From the NCBI GenBank assembly GCA_038503035.1, contig JAVSML010001000.1, positions 558,397 through 622,396 on the forward strand: a stretch of DNA of 64,000 nt. Direction: 5' to 3'. Below, in pieces: positions 1 to 10,955 of this stretch (its first letter is position 1; each line of letters starts with the position of its first letter). The notes below the pieces were generated by a model. That model did no database searches. It saw only the letters and a list, made by a program, of their open reading frames with translations, and was not told where the DNA came from. The translations under genes were made by a program, and so were the position numbers. The stretch comes from Crocodylus rhombifer (taxonomy: Eukaryota; Chordata; Crocodylia; Crocodylidae).

Positions 1-529
1 TTTAAATTTCACTCCATTCAGTGATGTTCTGCAGAACAAAACATCTTTATGCTATATCATTAATAATATTGGCCTTTGTCTCTGTCATTGTTTAAAAAGT
101 TTCCACCATGTAAAGTACTTATGGTTTCTAGTGCCTTAGTATCTTAGTACCACTGCAGCATGTCTTACTCTCATAAAATTCCTAAAGATAGGAAACAGTC
201 TAGGATATTTTGATATGTCTCAATTAATTTCAACTGAAAATACATTCCTAAAAATCTAAACAATTTGATGGTATCACCATAACTCTTTTAGTGTTATATA
301 TAAACCAACCATACCTAAAGTGTGTGTGCGAGATCTGGATTCCCTATTAGTCCCGTGCTGCAGAAATTAAGCCAAACTTTTTGTGATTCCCTCCATCACT
401 ACTTAGTAACTTCACAACCCTAACTGTGTAACTAAATTCTTTCCCAGTGAGATGAGCAAAATTCCTACACTAGACTGAATTTAATTTAGTGTTGAGGGCT
501 TCTTATGCCACTGAGGTATGGCAATTGAG

Positions 530-1040
530 ACAGAATCACAGAAGAGCATGGTTGAAAGAGACCCCAGGAGGTCGTATATTCCTACCACCTACTTATTCAG
601 CATGATATCTGTCTAAACCACTCCAGACAAGTATTTGTCTAACTTCCTCTTAAAATTTACCAATAATGGAGTTTCCACAACCTAAGTAATCTGTTTCAAC
701 ACTTAACCATAGTGAGAAAGTTCTTCCTGATCTCCAAACTCCAATCAACTTCCACTTCGTGATCACCCTTCAAGTATTTGAAGATATGTGTTTAAAAACC
801 TCCTTGCTCTTTTTTTCTTTCCAGATTGAATAGCCTCACTTTTTCCAGCCTGTTTTCATAAAGCATGTTTCTCAAACCTGTAATCATGTCTGTTTTCCTA
901 TCTGAACTTTTCCCAATCTGTCCATGCTTTCTTGAAGCACAGTACCCAAAACTGTACAGTGGGTGAAGAAACTTGTTAGCATAATCTTCAAATGGAGCAT
1001 CCTTATATTTTATTGTCGTCTTTGCCATTATTTTTTAATA
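530..1040 (-). mobile_element. Old CR1/L3-type LINE 3' fragment
   Basis: The plus strand reads as the complement of an old CR1-like 3' region: a tail near CAGAATCACAGAAGAGCATGG, then pieces such as TTTCCACAACCTAAGTAATCTG, TTCTTCCTGATCTCCAAACT and TTTTCCAGCCTG. The wording is too diverged to keep a reading frame, and the 78-residue frame here is chance. Confidence 0.6.
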
Positions 1041-1562
1041 ATTTTTTGTATTTGAAATGTTTTCCTCTTACATTCTACATTCCAAAAAAGTGTATATTTT
1101 TTCTCCTTGAATTTTGCCCATGTGCATAGTACAGACCATGGGCAGGCTATAGTGCATTTTCAGTTTGTAAGAAGAGTATGTTGGTGCATCCTCATTTCCA
1201 TATATATGCCCGTGTGTGCCAGTCTAAATATTTTGGAGCTATTGAGGCACAAGCAATAAGAAGGGAAGGTTTAGTTGTCATAAGAAAAGACAGAATTAAA
1301 CTAATATGGCTGATGCAGCACTATTCATAGCATTGTTTTGTATAAGTTTGCTGTGGATTGAATTTCCTTTGCACCTTGTGACATGTATTCATTTTTATAG
1401 TGAGGAATGATTCTGTGTTCCAGTCCCTTTCAAACTGAAAGCATTGGCTGTGACCCTGAGTTGCTCAGTACCTGTGCTTAAAATAGTTGTGGGGAGAGGA
1501 AGAAATGATTAAAGCCATATTTACACTTCTTATGTTCTAGAGAAAACATGGTCAGTCTAGCA

Positions 1563-1749
1563 CAGGGGCGGGCAATCATTTTGGGCAGAGGGCTGCTTAT
1601 TGACTTTCAACAAGTCATCGAGGGCCATGTGACAGGCAGCCCAGGGCAGATTAATATTAATTTTCTGAATTTTTTAGGGGTCCTGTGGGCCAGATAGAAT
1701 GGCCTAGTAGGCTGCCTCTGGCCCCTGGGCTGCATTTTGTGCACCCGTG
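1563..1749. mobile_element. hAT-like non-autonomous DNA transposon
   Basis: It opens with CAGGGGCGGGCAATCATTTT and closes with ATTTTGTGCACCCGTG, an imperfect terminal inverted repeat of the CAGGGGTGGGCAA type found in hAT (Charlie-like) elements. No clear 8-bp target duplication remains, so it is old or the right end has decayed. Confidence 0.6.
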
Positions 1750-2537
1750 GGGTGCAAGACAGAGCAACCTCAACAACCTCTAACTCAGGAGCTGTTTCCC
1801 ACAGCTATCTAAAACTTCCAGGAAGCAGAAGATTGTCAGAGTACACTCTCACTTGCCCATCACCATTCACAAACCAAAGCTGTTTGCTTTGGGTCAGTTT
1901 TATGCAGAACTGTATTCTCCTAACCTGCCACCTTACACTATGGTAGTTGTAGTTCATGTACTTAAGAAGCTGCTTCTCTGAGCCAGGCTACTAAGCTGCA
2001 TCTCCTGTGACATACATGGTCATGAAACTCCTATAATGTTCTGTTGAATTGAAAGCATAGAACACATAGTCCATCCAGGGAGCCCTTCCAATGGAGGAGA
2101 TGGGGGTATGAGAAACCTGAACTACAGTTCTCTTTAAAAATGGTGACTGTACAGGTAGAAGCTGAATAATGGTGAGCTGGCCTAAAATAACACATTTTTA
2201 TTTGCTTTCATGCAGGGTGGCCAGAGCTGAATAAATGAAGTTTTTTTTACGCTCCCCTCCACCCCCCTCCCTCCAGCAAAATTGAAGAAATACCAGCCAA
2301 CTTTAAAATTTCCATAGGAAAAAAATTAGTTTTGGAGAGACCACAGAATTGTTGTGGATGTATTCTGTGTTGCCCTCAAATCAAATCAAAGGACATTTAT
2401 AGTTCTACTCCCCAGAGAGACTTTTGGTAGCCTACAGAATAATAGCAGCTTTCCTTTGGATCATACTTTGAGCCTGCACAGTGATTAATTACGCTGGTAG
2501 TGATTAACCAGTTTTAGTGTGAGTGTGATTGAGACTA
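1750..2537. other. Unique intron, nothing recognised
   Basis: No gene, clear repeat or RNA is seen. The 69-codon frame at 1737 has no recognisable content. Confidence 0.4.
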
Positions 2538-2722
2538 GGGACAGAAGTTACACATACACTAGTATAAGTGATCAGAAAATGGTTTAAATACATAACACAA
2601 CAGAAGTTCACTGTACATAAACTACTTTCAAAATGGCCAAAACTGGTTTAAGATAAACCAGGATGGATGTAGTATCAGACTTAACTGATTTAGGTTAAAT
2701 CAGTTTATGGAACTTCTGTCCC
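2538..2722. mobile_element. Short MITE, family 1 copy C
   Basis: Perfect 12-bp terminal inverted repeats bound the element: GGGACAGAAGTT at 2538-2549 and AACTTCTGTCCC at 2711-2722. The interior shares landmarks with the larger elements at 3554-4502 and 18411-19790, such as ACATAACACAACAGA, TTTCAAAATGG and GGATGGATGTAGTATCAGAC. It has no coding capacity and no GC-rich core. Confidence 0.75.
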
Positions 2723-2802
2723 AGATCCCCACCAACTTCAAGTTAACTCAGTGCAAAACATCCTGGGACGCTGAAGGACTTCCCATGCAATCTCCCCCCC
2801 CA

Positions 2803-2815
2803 ACACACACACACA
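2803..2815. repeat. Short (CA)n microsatellite
   Basis: About six and a half AC units follow a run of C. Too short to matter functionally. Confidence 0.9.
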
Positions 2816-3553
2816 GTCTGCTCCAGCCAAGCAGGGAGACACGTTCTAGCACCACCAGCCTTTTGACCTGAACCATTGCATGTAAGTGGCTGCATCTCCA
2901 GAATCAGAATGAATGTCTCATCACTTGCTATTGATTCAATCTACAAAGCTTAGACTAACCTGCAAAGGCTGAATTCAGTCTCAGGCTTTTTGACTGTCTG
3001 TAGTTAGCCTGAGAGGAGAGCAAAGTGGGTCTAAAGGGTACATACTAGTTTGGATTTGGGAAGCCTGGGTTCTGTACCAACTGCCACTGGCCAGGTGGGT
3101 GACAGTTCTCACTGTGCCTCAGTTTCCCTAGTTATAAAACTAGAGATGAAGATTTTTAAAGTCCTTTTAGATAAGATAAAAAAGAAAAGCAAAGAGAGAG
3201 AGATCATAAAGAAGTGTTGTTGTTAGCCAAATCAATTACAAGCAACATTTCTATGATCTGTATATCTCAGGCCAGATTCTTCTCTCACTCGTGCCAGTTT
3301 CAGAAGAGATTCAGTGGGTACACACTTCAGCTATTTGGAATGAAGTTCAGAACCAGGTCATCTGTATTTAGTTCTGAAATCTGTTTCTAAAACGGGATTG
3401 TAGCAAGATTCCACTACAGGAAACTGTCCCTGTTCAGGGAGGCATTTAAGTATATACTGGATCTAACTGGTTACTTTAGCACCATGGGCTTCTATAGGAC
3501 TTATGCTGAACTCTAGTCTTGTGCTTAAATGTTTTCCTGAATCAGACTGTTGG

Positions 3554-4502
3554 ACTAGGTACAGATGTTCAAAAAACCCCAAGACAGAAGGGCTCTAAGT
3601 TTAGCACTTTACTCAGAGCGCTCCAAATGAGGTCATGAATGAACAGAACAGATGTTTACTGTTTGGGGCAGGGGACACACAGCCTGCCTGCACTGGCGGA
3701 GGCCAGAAGGCTGGGGGCACTCCTGCATGCCTCCCAGAATGGGAATGCCCAGCCCAGCCAAGCAGCTGATCACCCCTGATAGGCCAGTGCAGTCCTGCCC
3801 CCCAGCCAGCCAGCTGCTGTGGGCACCAGCACCTGGGGGCTGAGATGGGGAGGAGGGAGTGAAGCCCCTCTGCCATGCAGGCCCTCTCAGCTTGTTGGCT
3901 TAATTTTGGGAGGGCCAGGCCAGGCCCATGTGGCAAGGGGGTTGCATTCCTTCCCAAGCTGCTCCAGGCTCATGATGGCTGCAGCTCAGAGTCACACATG
4001 GCTTATCACTGTGCCAGGAACTAGGGGCAGATGGCGGAGTTGGAGTGCCCCTTATGTGTGGGCCCAGCCCATACCCCTCAAGACCCAAGCCAGTAAGCTG
4101 GGTGTGGGGGGAAATGTAGGGGGCTCCATTCCCCCACCCAGCCACTCAGGGAGGAAACAGCCTTTTCTGTGTCCTTCTATCACAGCCTGAGGACAGGGCT
4201 GGGTCAGTGCTTACCTGAAACAGATAAGCACTGGCTGAGGTGAGCATGCCACCCTGCAAGCAGACTCTCAGATGCCAGGGGACTACAACCTACCTTGACT
4301 CACAATGGGATGTGTTATGGATATCTGATATACCACTGTAACCTAAAACACTTTAGTCTGATGCTACATTCATCCAGGGTTAACTTAAAGTGGGATTCAC
4401 CATTTTTAAAGTACTCTAATTTCTGTGAACATCTGTTCTGTTGTGGCTATAGAGCACTTTCTGCACACTTATTGCATGATAAGTGTAACATCTGTACCTA
4501 GT
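3554..4502. mobile_element. 949-bp inverted-repeat transposon with GC-rich core, family 1 copy A
   Basis: A perfect 16-bp terminal inverted repeat bounds it: ACTAGGTACAGATGTT at 3554-3569 and AACATCTGTACCTAGT at 4487-4502. The ends are AT-rich and match copy C and copy B. The middle, about 3660-4200, is GC-rich and CpG-poor. Short open frames here (123, 114 and 81 codons) have no recognisable domains. The outermost bases may be a TA or CTAG target duplication, which a palindrome cannot resolve, so I do not assign a superfamily. Confidence 0.8.
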
Positions 4503-4597
4503 CTTAAAGTGCACTTGTACTCTGGAGGGGAAAAAAAAAGATTGTTGTTAATGACAAAGAATATTATGTCCAGGATGTTAGTGGTGTTCATACCGCT

Positions 4598-4919
4598 GGG
4601 CATTTATACACATGCTCTGGGAGTGGACGGGGGAGGCACTTTAATTAGAGCTGCTCTAATTAAAGTGCCTGGACCATCACATGTATCGGCATCCCCACAC
4701 TGAAAAATGGTGACAGGGCCTCTTTGAACTAAAGCTCTTTCAACAAACTTTATCTAAAGTGGCCCCACTGCCATTCAGTGTGGGGACACTGATACACGTG
4801 ATACTGGAGTCTACTAGAGTGTGGTAATTACCCTGCTCCAACAGACTCGGTCAAGCCTGCTCCGACTCTCTGTAATTGCAGCATGTCGGAGCAGCCTCGC
4901 TGCAGGTGTATAGATGCCC
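4598..4919. mobile_element. MITE, family 2 copy 1
   Basis: It starts GGGCATTTATACACATGC and ends GCAGGTGTATAGATGCCC, an imperfect 18-bp terminal inverted repeat. Two internal inverted repeats lie inside: the perfect palindrome at 4634-4670 and a second built on GTGGGGACAC-like arms. It has no coding capacity. Related ends are seen at 16.1, 27.1 and 28.4 kb. Confidence 0.7.
4634..4670. repeat. Perfect 18-bp-arm palindrome
   Basis: AGGCACTTTAATTAGAGC is followed after one base by its exact complement GCTCTAATTAAAGTGCCT. It sits inside a family 2 MITE and could extrude as a near-loopless hairpin. Confidence 0.95.
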
Positions 4920-7447
4920 TTTGAGCTCATTACAAATTTTGGATGTTCAACCTGGGAGCCTAGAGCTTAGCCACAAAACATATACCAAATGGGTGGCAAC
5001 ACCAGAGATTTCTACCAAGCGCCTCAACCCTTTCTTGAAGGGCTATTCTTGAGATGTGAGAAGGCTAATCAATATTCACTCAGTTCTTAGTCTGTCTCCT
5101 GAGACTTCTGAGTTCCAGTTCTCATTAGATTAATTTTCTAATATACTACAGACATTATTCCACTAAACACAGAACTGCATCTGCTACTTAAAAATATACT
5201 GTAAATCTTCCCAATTTAATGTATGCAATTGTGACTTTGTTCCAGATGCAGGGGCCAATTCATAGCACCAGTGAAGTATAAACAACAACAACTACAAAGG
5301 AGTTCTGCTTGAAAACACTGTGCTCCCCAATATGAGAGGCCATTCATTGATGCTGGGATTTGGAGAAAAGGGAAAGTTGATTTAAAATCCTTTCTGTCAA
5401 GGATTATGGATTAAAGATAGTATTTTTTTTTCCTTTTTACATGAGCACAGTCCAGCTATTGTCAATGTAAATAACAAAGCTCTTCTGCTGAGGCCCAGAA
5501 GACCAGGACTTAAAGGACAGAGTGTCTCCCAATAAAATGGATCCATATTTAGATGTCTGCTATTGGTGTGGATCTAGGGAGGGTGTGGTGACATAGTCAC
5601 AGTGATCCCTTTCATATGTGAGCTCTCCATGGGGGGCCAAAGGAAGAACACTGCTATCATGGCTTGTCCCATCCTTTCCCCTGTTGCTGAATTCAGCTGG
5701 GAGAAGGAGGAGGGGGAAGGGGAAACAGCAGCAGCGCTCACCTCCTGGGCCCCAGAGCCTCCCTGAAAGCAGGGCTGATCAGCTGGTGAGCTAAGAGTCC
5801 ACTGATTGTGCAGAAATCTGGCAGGATCCCTGGCTAACTGGGCAGCAAGCTCAATGCTCACTGTGCATGTGTGGTACAGTCAAAGCAGAGGGAAGGATTG
5901 CACTCCACCTTGCTTCATTCCTGGATCTGCTAATGTCCACCATTCAGACTGCATGGCTGTAAAGAGTAAAACACTGCACCTGGGTTAGGAACAGATTTTG
6001 CCATGTGTTCTAAAAGAAATATGACCTATAGGAAGGAAAAGCATCATGTGTAGTTGTGCTCCTGTTCTTTAAATGCAGACTCTGCTTTAATTTTAAATGA
6101 CTCTTTTGGCATCTTGAATTGGTTGGTCTAAAACAGATGTAAACAACATCATTCAAGGTTTCTAAAGTATTAAATCCTCTTGCACTAATATTTTCTTAGC
6201 TCTTATTTTTGAATATTTGCTCCTTTGTTGCATTTCTTGCTTAGAGCCTGAGGTATAAGAGAATTAACAGTTGAGCTACAAGCAAAAACGAAGAAAGGCT
6301 GATTGCAAAATGTAGAAAAATTCTTAATTCTCCCAGCCTAGGACATATGTACTGAGAACAGCTTCAGTTTTACGGGGAAGGTGGTTCTTAGATCTAGGGC
6401 AAGATTGCCGCAAGGGTTAGAAGTATAGTTTCAGTTACATTCTGGAACGAAAGGTGATAAAATCCTCCATGCTATAAGAAGATGTAATTGGATCTGAAGT
6501 ATAGCTAAATAGATATGCCCTCTTCTATCAAGCTCCTGAGACGGGTAATGGTGACTGGCACTGGCAGTCAAAATATCTCAGTTATATTTCAGAGCTGGTG
6601 AACCTTTTGAGAAGCTGGTGAGATTTCCCAGATTCTTTGTGGCTCTTTGCAAATCACAGTAAATCAGTGCTTGTTTCAGCACAAATTAAAAAACAGCCAT
6701 ACAGCATCTACTTTTACAAGAATGCCATTTAATTGAGGATCTCTCCTAGCTGGACTGAGTTTACAGATCTGTGGTGCAGTCACTGAATTCTTCACTGACA
6801 CTGCACTTGCATTGTATCGGGTCAGGTAGGGTCGACTCTGATTTGTTTAAATGACTTGTCTGATATATCCCAGTGTGCTGAAAAAAATCTCATTGCCTTG
6901 AAAGCATTGGTCAAAACAGGACATGAGTATTGTGATGTTTAGGATTTCTATGTGTCTTCAAGAAGTACAGAGGCTCCAGAGAAGTACACCCATTTCTTTT
7001 TTTATTAGCTAAATTGAATCTCAACTGGTTTTCCCAGTATTAAATTTCAAAGCTGCAGTCAGACCCAGGTTTAAATCAACAGAGCAAGGTGGATTAACAC
7101 CCTGTGAGGATATTGCCCTCTGTCGTAAGGCCAACATGCAAAGCGAAAGCATTAAAGCACAAGAGGCTGCTAGATCCATGACTGAGGCAAACACCCTCAT
7201 CTGGGTATCCACATGCATCCTGTATCACTCACAATGAGCAGAGATGGGAATGATCAGAATGAAGCCTAAAGAGAAGCCAAGTGACCATTAAAGGTATGTT
7301 GAAATGGCCTTTACAGCAAACCTGGGAGTACTGCTAAGAAATGAGCTCCGCCCACTTTGCATGACTGAGGTCACAAATTAAGCAGCATAAAAAACTTGGC
7401 AGTGCATCTGAGTAGCTTGTTATGGTGCTATGGCACTTGTTCTAGGC
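4920..7447. other. Unique intron, nothing firm
   Basis: No recognisable gene, RNA or transposon is seen. A mildly GC-rich patch at 5.57-5.87 kb carries a 95-codon minus frame with no known content. The 6.1-6.9 kb stretch is unique and could hold non-coding regulatory DNA, but nothing specific can be named. Confidence 0.4.
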
Positions 7448-7699
7448 CATGGGGTTTAGGCCTTTTAAAATAAGTGTACCACTGTTGGCCCCCTTTTTAA
7501 TAAGTGTACCCCTGGTGGGGGGATGGCGAGTGGCCAGATGCAGAGTGGGCAGGGGGGAGTGACGAGTGGCGGAGTGGTGACACTGCGGCATCTGTATGGC
7601 CCTGCTCCCACCCCACCTTGGCCCTGCTCCTGTGAGGTGGCAGTGCACTATCCCCACCCACCCCTGCGTACCTCCTGGGACCTTTCAAAGTACCCCGTG
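7448..7699. mobile_element. hAT-like element with 8-bp target duplication
   Basis: The element starts CATGGGGTTTA and ends AGTACCCCGTG, flanked by TTCTAGGC (7440-7447) and CTCTAGGC (7700-7707), which agree at seven of eight bases. The interior is GC-rich (about 7510-7690). Short frames in it (71, 78 and 60 codons) are chance. Non-autonomous. Confidence 0.7.
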
Positions 7700-8646
7700 C
7701 TCTAGGCCACTCCAGCCAAGCTCTTTGGGACACTCTTAGCCATCTATGCTGGCTAATTTTTTATTTTAGGTGCATGTGAAGTAGACATGAGAATTTATTT
7801 CATGCTCCTGGGCTTCCTCTGGAGACTATATAAACACAGCCTAAGATGCTAAGCTCCCACATCCCTTATGCAGCAATACTGGGCCCAGTGGGATCATCTG
7901 ATCCTCTACTTGTACCATAAGGGGGGAAAAAACTGTTTATACTTGAACTCAGCTGAATTTTTTTCATTATTAAATGATAAATTTTTGAATTAATGAAGCT
8001 CATCTGCAGAATAGCCTCTTAAAAAATAGAAAATCAATGAAGATGATTGTGAAGAAATAAAATGGCTAACTGCAGAAACAGGATCCATATGCAACAAAAT
8101 AAGTGCTTTGCTGCACCTAAAATACTCATGCTGCATTTTATTCAAGCTCCCCCTTGTGTATGGAAGTCTCCCATTCAAATACTGGTCAGGTCCAACTACT
8201 TTATCTTATAAAAAGATAAGAGCTCAGGCTAGTAGACTGCAAGGTAGCAATATCTAGTGCATATGTACAAATTCCTCTGGAATGGACATACTTTGAATGA
8301 TCACAAGCTGTTCTCAGATCTCTCTCAAAGCTCTGCTTGGCACTATCACTAAGCTACCAAGAAGGACAGCAGCATGTGCAAAAAAATTAGTGTTACATTG
8401 GCCATTATGACATGACCTGTAAGGCACTGTAGGACCTGTTTATTTGTGCTCATTAGGCTGAGCAATTAGCTACTTTTAAAATTATTTTTAGCTTAGTTAC
8501 ATACATTGAGGTTAGTTGTAGAGCTTTTCCAGAAGCACAGAGGTGGCCAAGACTGAGCAAAATAAATGACCAGAGTTAACTGAAGTTGAATAACAGGCTT
8601 ATTTTATTTGATATCTTACATTCTTTAAAGAAGGCAAAATTGGTGT
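7700..8646. other. Unique intron, nothing recognised
   Basis: AT-rich intronic sequence without a recognised gene, RNA or repeat. Confidence 0.4.
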
Positions 8647-8654
8647 GTGTTTAC

Positions 8655-10190
8655 CAGGGATCCAGGTTTTCTGTTTCCCACAGAAAAATGGCTAAAAGCT
8701 TAGATTTTCCCCTTTGATTGAGAAAAATGTGGATTTTTCATTTTAACAAAGAAATGTGGATTTTCCACTTTTGCAAAGAGCTCTCTGCAGGCTGACAGAG
8801 TTTCAGTCTGCAAGGGACTTGGGGGAAAGGAAGAATGGCAGTCAGGCAGGGGGTGCCATGTGCATATACATACTCACACGTGCACATGGCCACCAGGCAG
8901 CCAGGAGAGCAGCTCCCTAAAGGTAAGTCTGTGGGCAGGAGGGAGGATTGAGGCACCTCATAGGGAGGGAGGAAAGAAAGGATAGAAGGAGGGAGTTGGG
9001 GAGGGCTGGGGCTGGAGGTGCTGCCTGGCCTGGGTAGTGCATGGTGCATGGGGCCCTGGGCCAGAATGCACATCTGCAGGACCTGGGCAGGGAATGGGAT
9101 GGGACCACAGGCAGCTTTTCTGGGGGGTGGGGGTGGCTCCCAACCACTGCATGCAGTCCTGGGGGGGGCGGGATGGGGGCAGATGCCATCCAGAATTCTG
9201 TGCACAGTGGGTGTGGGGGTGAGCATGGGCTGACTGCTGTGGGTGCAGGCTCCCTACCCTGATGTCCTGTTTCTGAAACCTCCACTACCCAGCTGGTGGG
9301 ACCCAGAGCAACAGGGCGGGGCAGGACAGGGTGGGGCCAGGTAAGAAAACTCCTTGCTGCTGCAGGCCCTGTGCCACCATGGTGCCACCAGCAGCAGCAG
9401 GATTGGCAGCATGGAGTTGTGCCCCTTGCTGCTGCCAGGTGGAGAGGGGGTACCTCACTGTGGCACCACAGAGTTCCCAGTGGTGGCATCAAGCTTCCCC
9501 CCCAGCCTCACCCTGCCCTGCTGTGCCAGGTGCCATGTGCTGGGTCACAGAGGTCCCAGGGGAAGACAGCAGGGCAGGCTGGAGGGTAGAAGGGTGGGGA
9601 GTCTGCACCCACCCCCGCCATGGGCTCCAGTTTGGCCGTGCCACCCATGGGGTAGGAGAAGACAGGCTCCGTGCTCCGCTTCTCAGTTGGGCTGCAGCAG
9701 CTGCCACATCCTGTGGGTGGCAGTCAGGACTCGGGTGCTGCTGCTAGGAGCAGGGGCTGTAGACTGGGTCCATAGCCCCATATCCCTGGCAGCTGGGGGC
9801 CCTCTCTGGAGTGGCAGGGAGGCTATAGGTGGGGAGCACCAGCAGGGCTGGTGGGGCTGTGGGTGGGGAGTGAACGGCACAAGCAAGGCTGGGAGGCTGT
9901 GGCTTGTGAGTGTGGAACCCTGGCCTGAATCATGGTGAGCTAAGGGGGCAGGGAGAGCTCTGATTTTCTATGATAAAAAACTCAAAATCAAATATCAAAA
10001 TTTATAGGCACTTAGAATTAATTTTATTACAGTGAATGAGACACAGGTAGGCTTCCAAATTGCTTGAAAATTGTGAATATATCAATACAACATTGTGTTG
10101 AATTGATGCATATATGTTTCATTTTAATCATGGATTTTTTTTTTTTAATGGAGAATTTGTGATTTTTAAACAGAAAAATCAGGAGCCCTG
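8655..10190. mobile_element. 1.5-kb non-autonomous hAT transposon with GC-rich cargo
   Basis: The element is bounded by a perfect 8-bp target duplication GTGTTTAC (8647-8654 and 10191-10198). Its ends are CAGGGATCCAGGTTTTCTG and the complement of CAGGGCTCCTGATTTTTCTG. The outer 150-200 bases on each side are AT-rich; about 8830-9960 is strongly GC-rich with few CpGs. Several overlapping frames of 60-194 codons exist on both strands because the core lacks stop-forming AT codons; none resembles a transposase or any domain I know. It is certain as an insertion, but the origin of its core is unknown. Confidence 0.88.
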
Positions 10191-10254
10191 GTGTTTACTA
10201 ATCTTATCTCTTGCTGATATATGATATCAGGCGTCACCTGTTTTTTTTATGGAA

Positions 10255-10955
10255 TTATAGATTTTATAAACAGATTTCATAGACATTGGGGCTGGAAGGG
10301 ACCTTGGAAGATCATTGAGTCCAGCCCCCCACCCAAAGGGCAGGAAGTCAGCTGGGTTCAAACGATCCCAGCAAGATAGGCATACAAGTGTTTCTTAAAA
10401 GTGTCCAGAGCAGGTGCTTGCACCACCTCTTGGGGAGAGTCTATTCCAGGCCCTGGGGACTCAGACAGTAAAGAAGTTTTTCCTTATGTCCAGCCTAAAA
10501 TGGTCTTTCAGCAGTTTGTGACCATTGAATCTTATCTTCCCTTGGGGTGACCTGGTGAACAGATGCTCTCCTAGTTCCTAATGCACACCCCTTATGTATT
10601 TATAGGATGCCACCAAGTCACCCCTGAGCCTACAGTTTTCCAGGCTGAACAGTCCCATGGCTCTCAGCCTCTCCTCATAAGGCCTGCTCTCTTGTCCTCT
10701 AATAATGCACGTGACTCTCCTCTGGACTCTTGCAAGCTTCTCCACATCCTTTCTGAATTGCAGAACCGAGAATTGGATGCATTATTCCAACTGCAGCCTC
10801 ACAAAGGCTGATTAAAGTAGGAGGATGACTTCTTGGGTCTTGCTCAAGATGCATTGGTAGATGCAAGCCAAAATTTTGTTTGCGTTGCCATCTGCAGCAT
10901 CATATTGGTGGCTCATGTTCATCTTGTGGTCAATCACTGCTCCTGTAGTGTCTGT
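10255..10955 (-). mobile_element. CR1 LINE 3' fragment, antisense
   Basis: The complement carries the CR1 3' end: GGGCTGGAAGGGACCTTGG near 10290, then TTTTTCCTTATGTCCAGCC, ATCACCCC-type and TCTCCTCTGGACTCTTGCAA wording that matches the copy at 37.1 kb. It ends near CTCATGTTCATCTTGTGGTC. Only the 3' UTR and the end of ORF2 remain. The plus frame at 10581 is a shadow. Confidence 0.85.

Noticed and set aside
3554..3559. CTAG as a 4-bp target duplication of copy A
   Set aside because: CTAG is its own complement and lies inside the perfect inverted repeat, so duplication and terminal repeat cannot be told apart; copies B and C do not show CTAG on both sides.
9354..9938. 194-codon frame, with a 191-codon frame on the other strand near 8917-9492
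   Set aside because: Both sit in the GC-rich core of the hAT element. Open frames in several phases on both strands reflect a lack of AT-rich stop codons.
8830..9960. GC-rich island considered as GREM2 promoter or first exon
   Set aside because: CpG dinucleotides are few, and the block is bounded by hAT ends with an 8-bp duplication.
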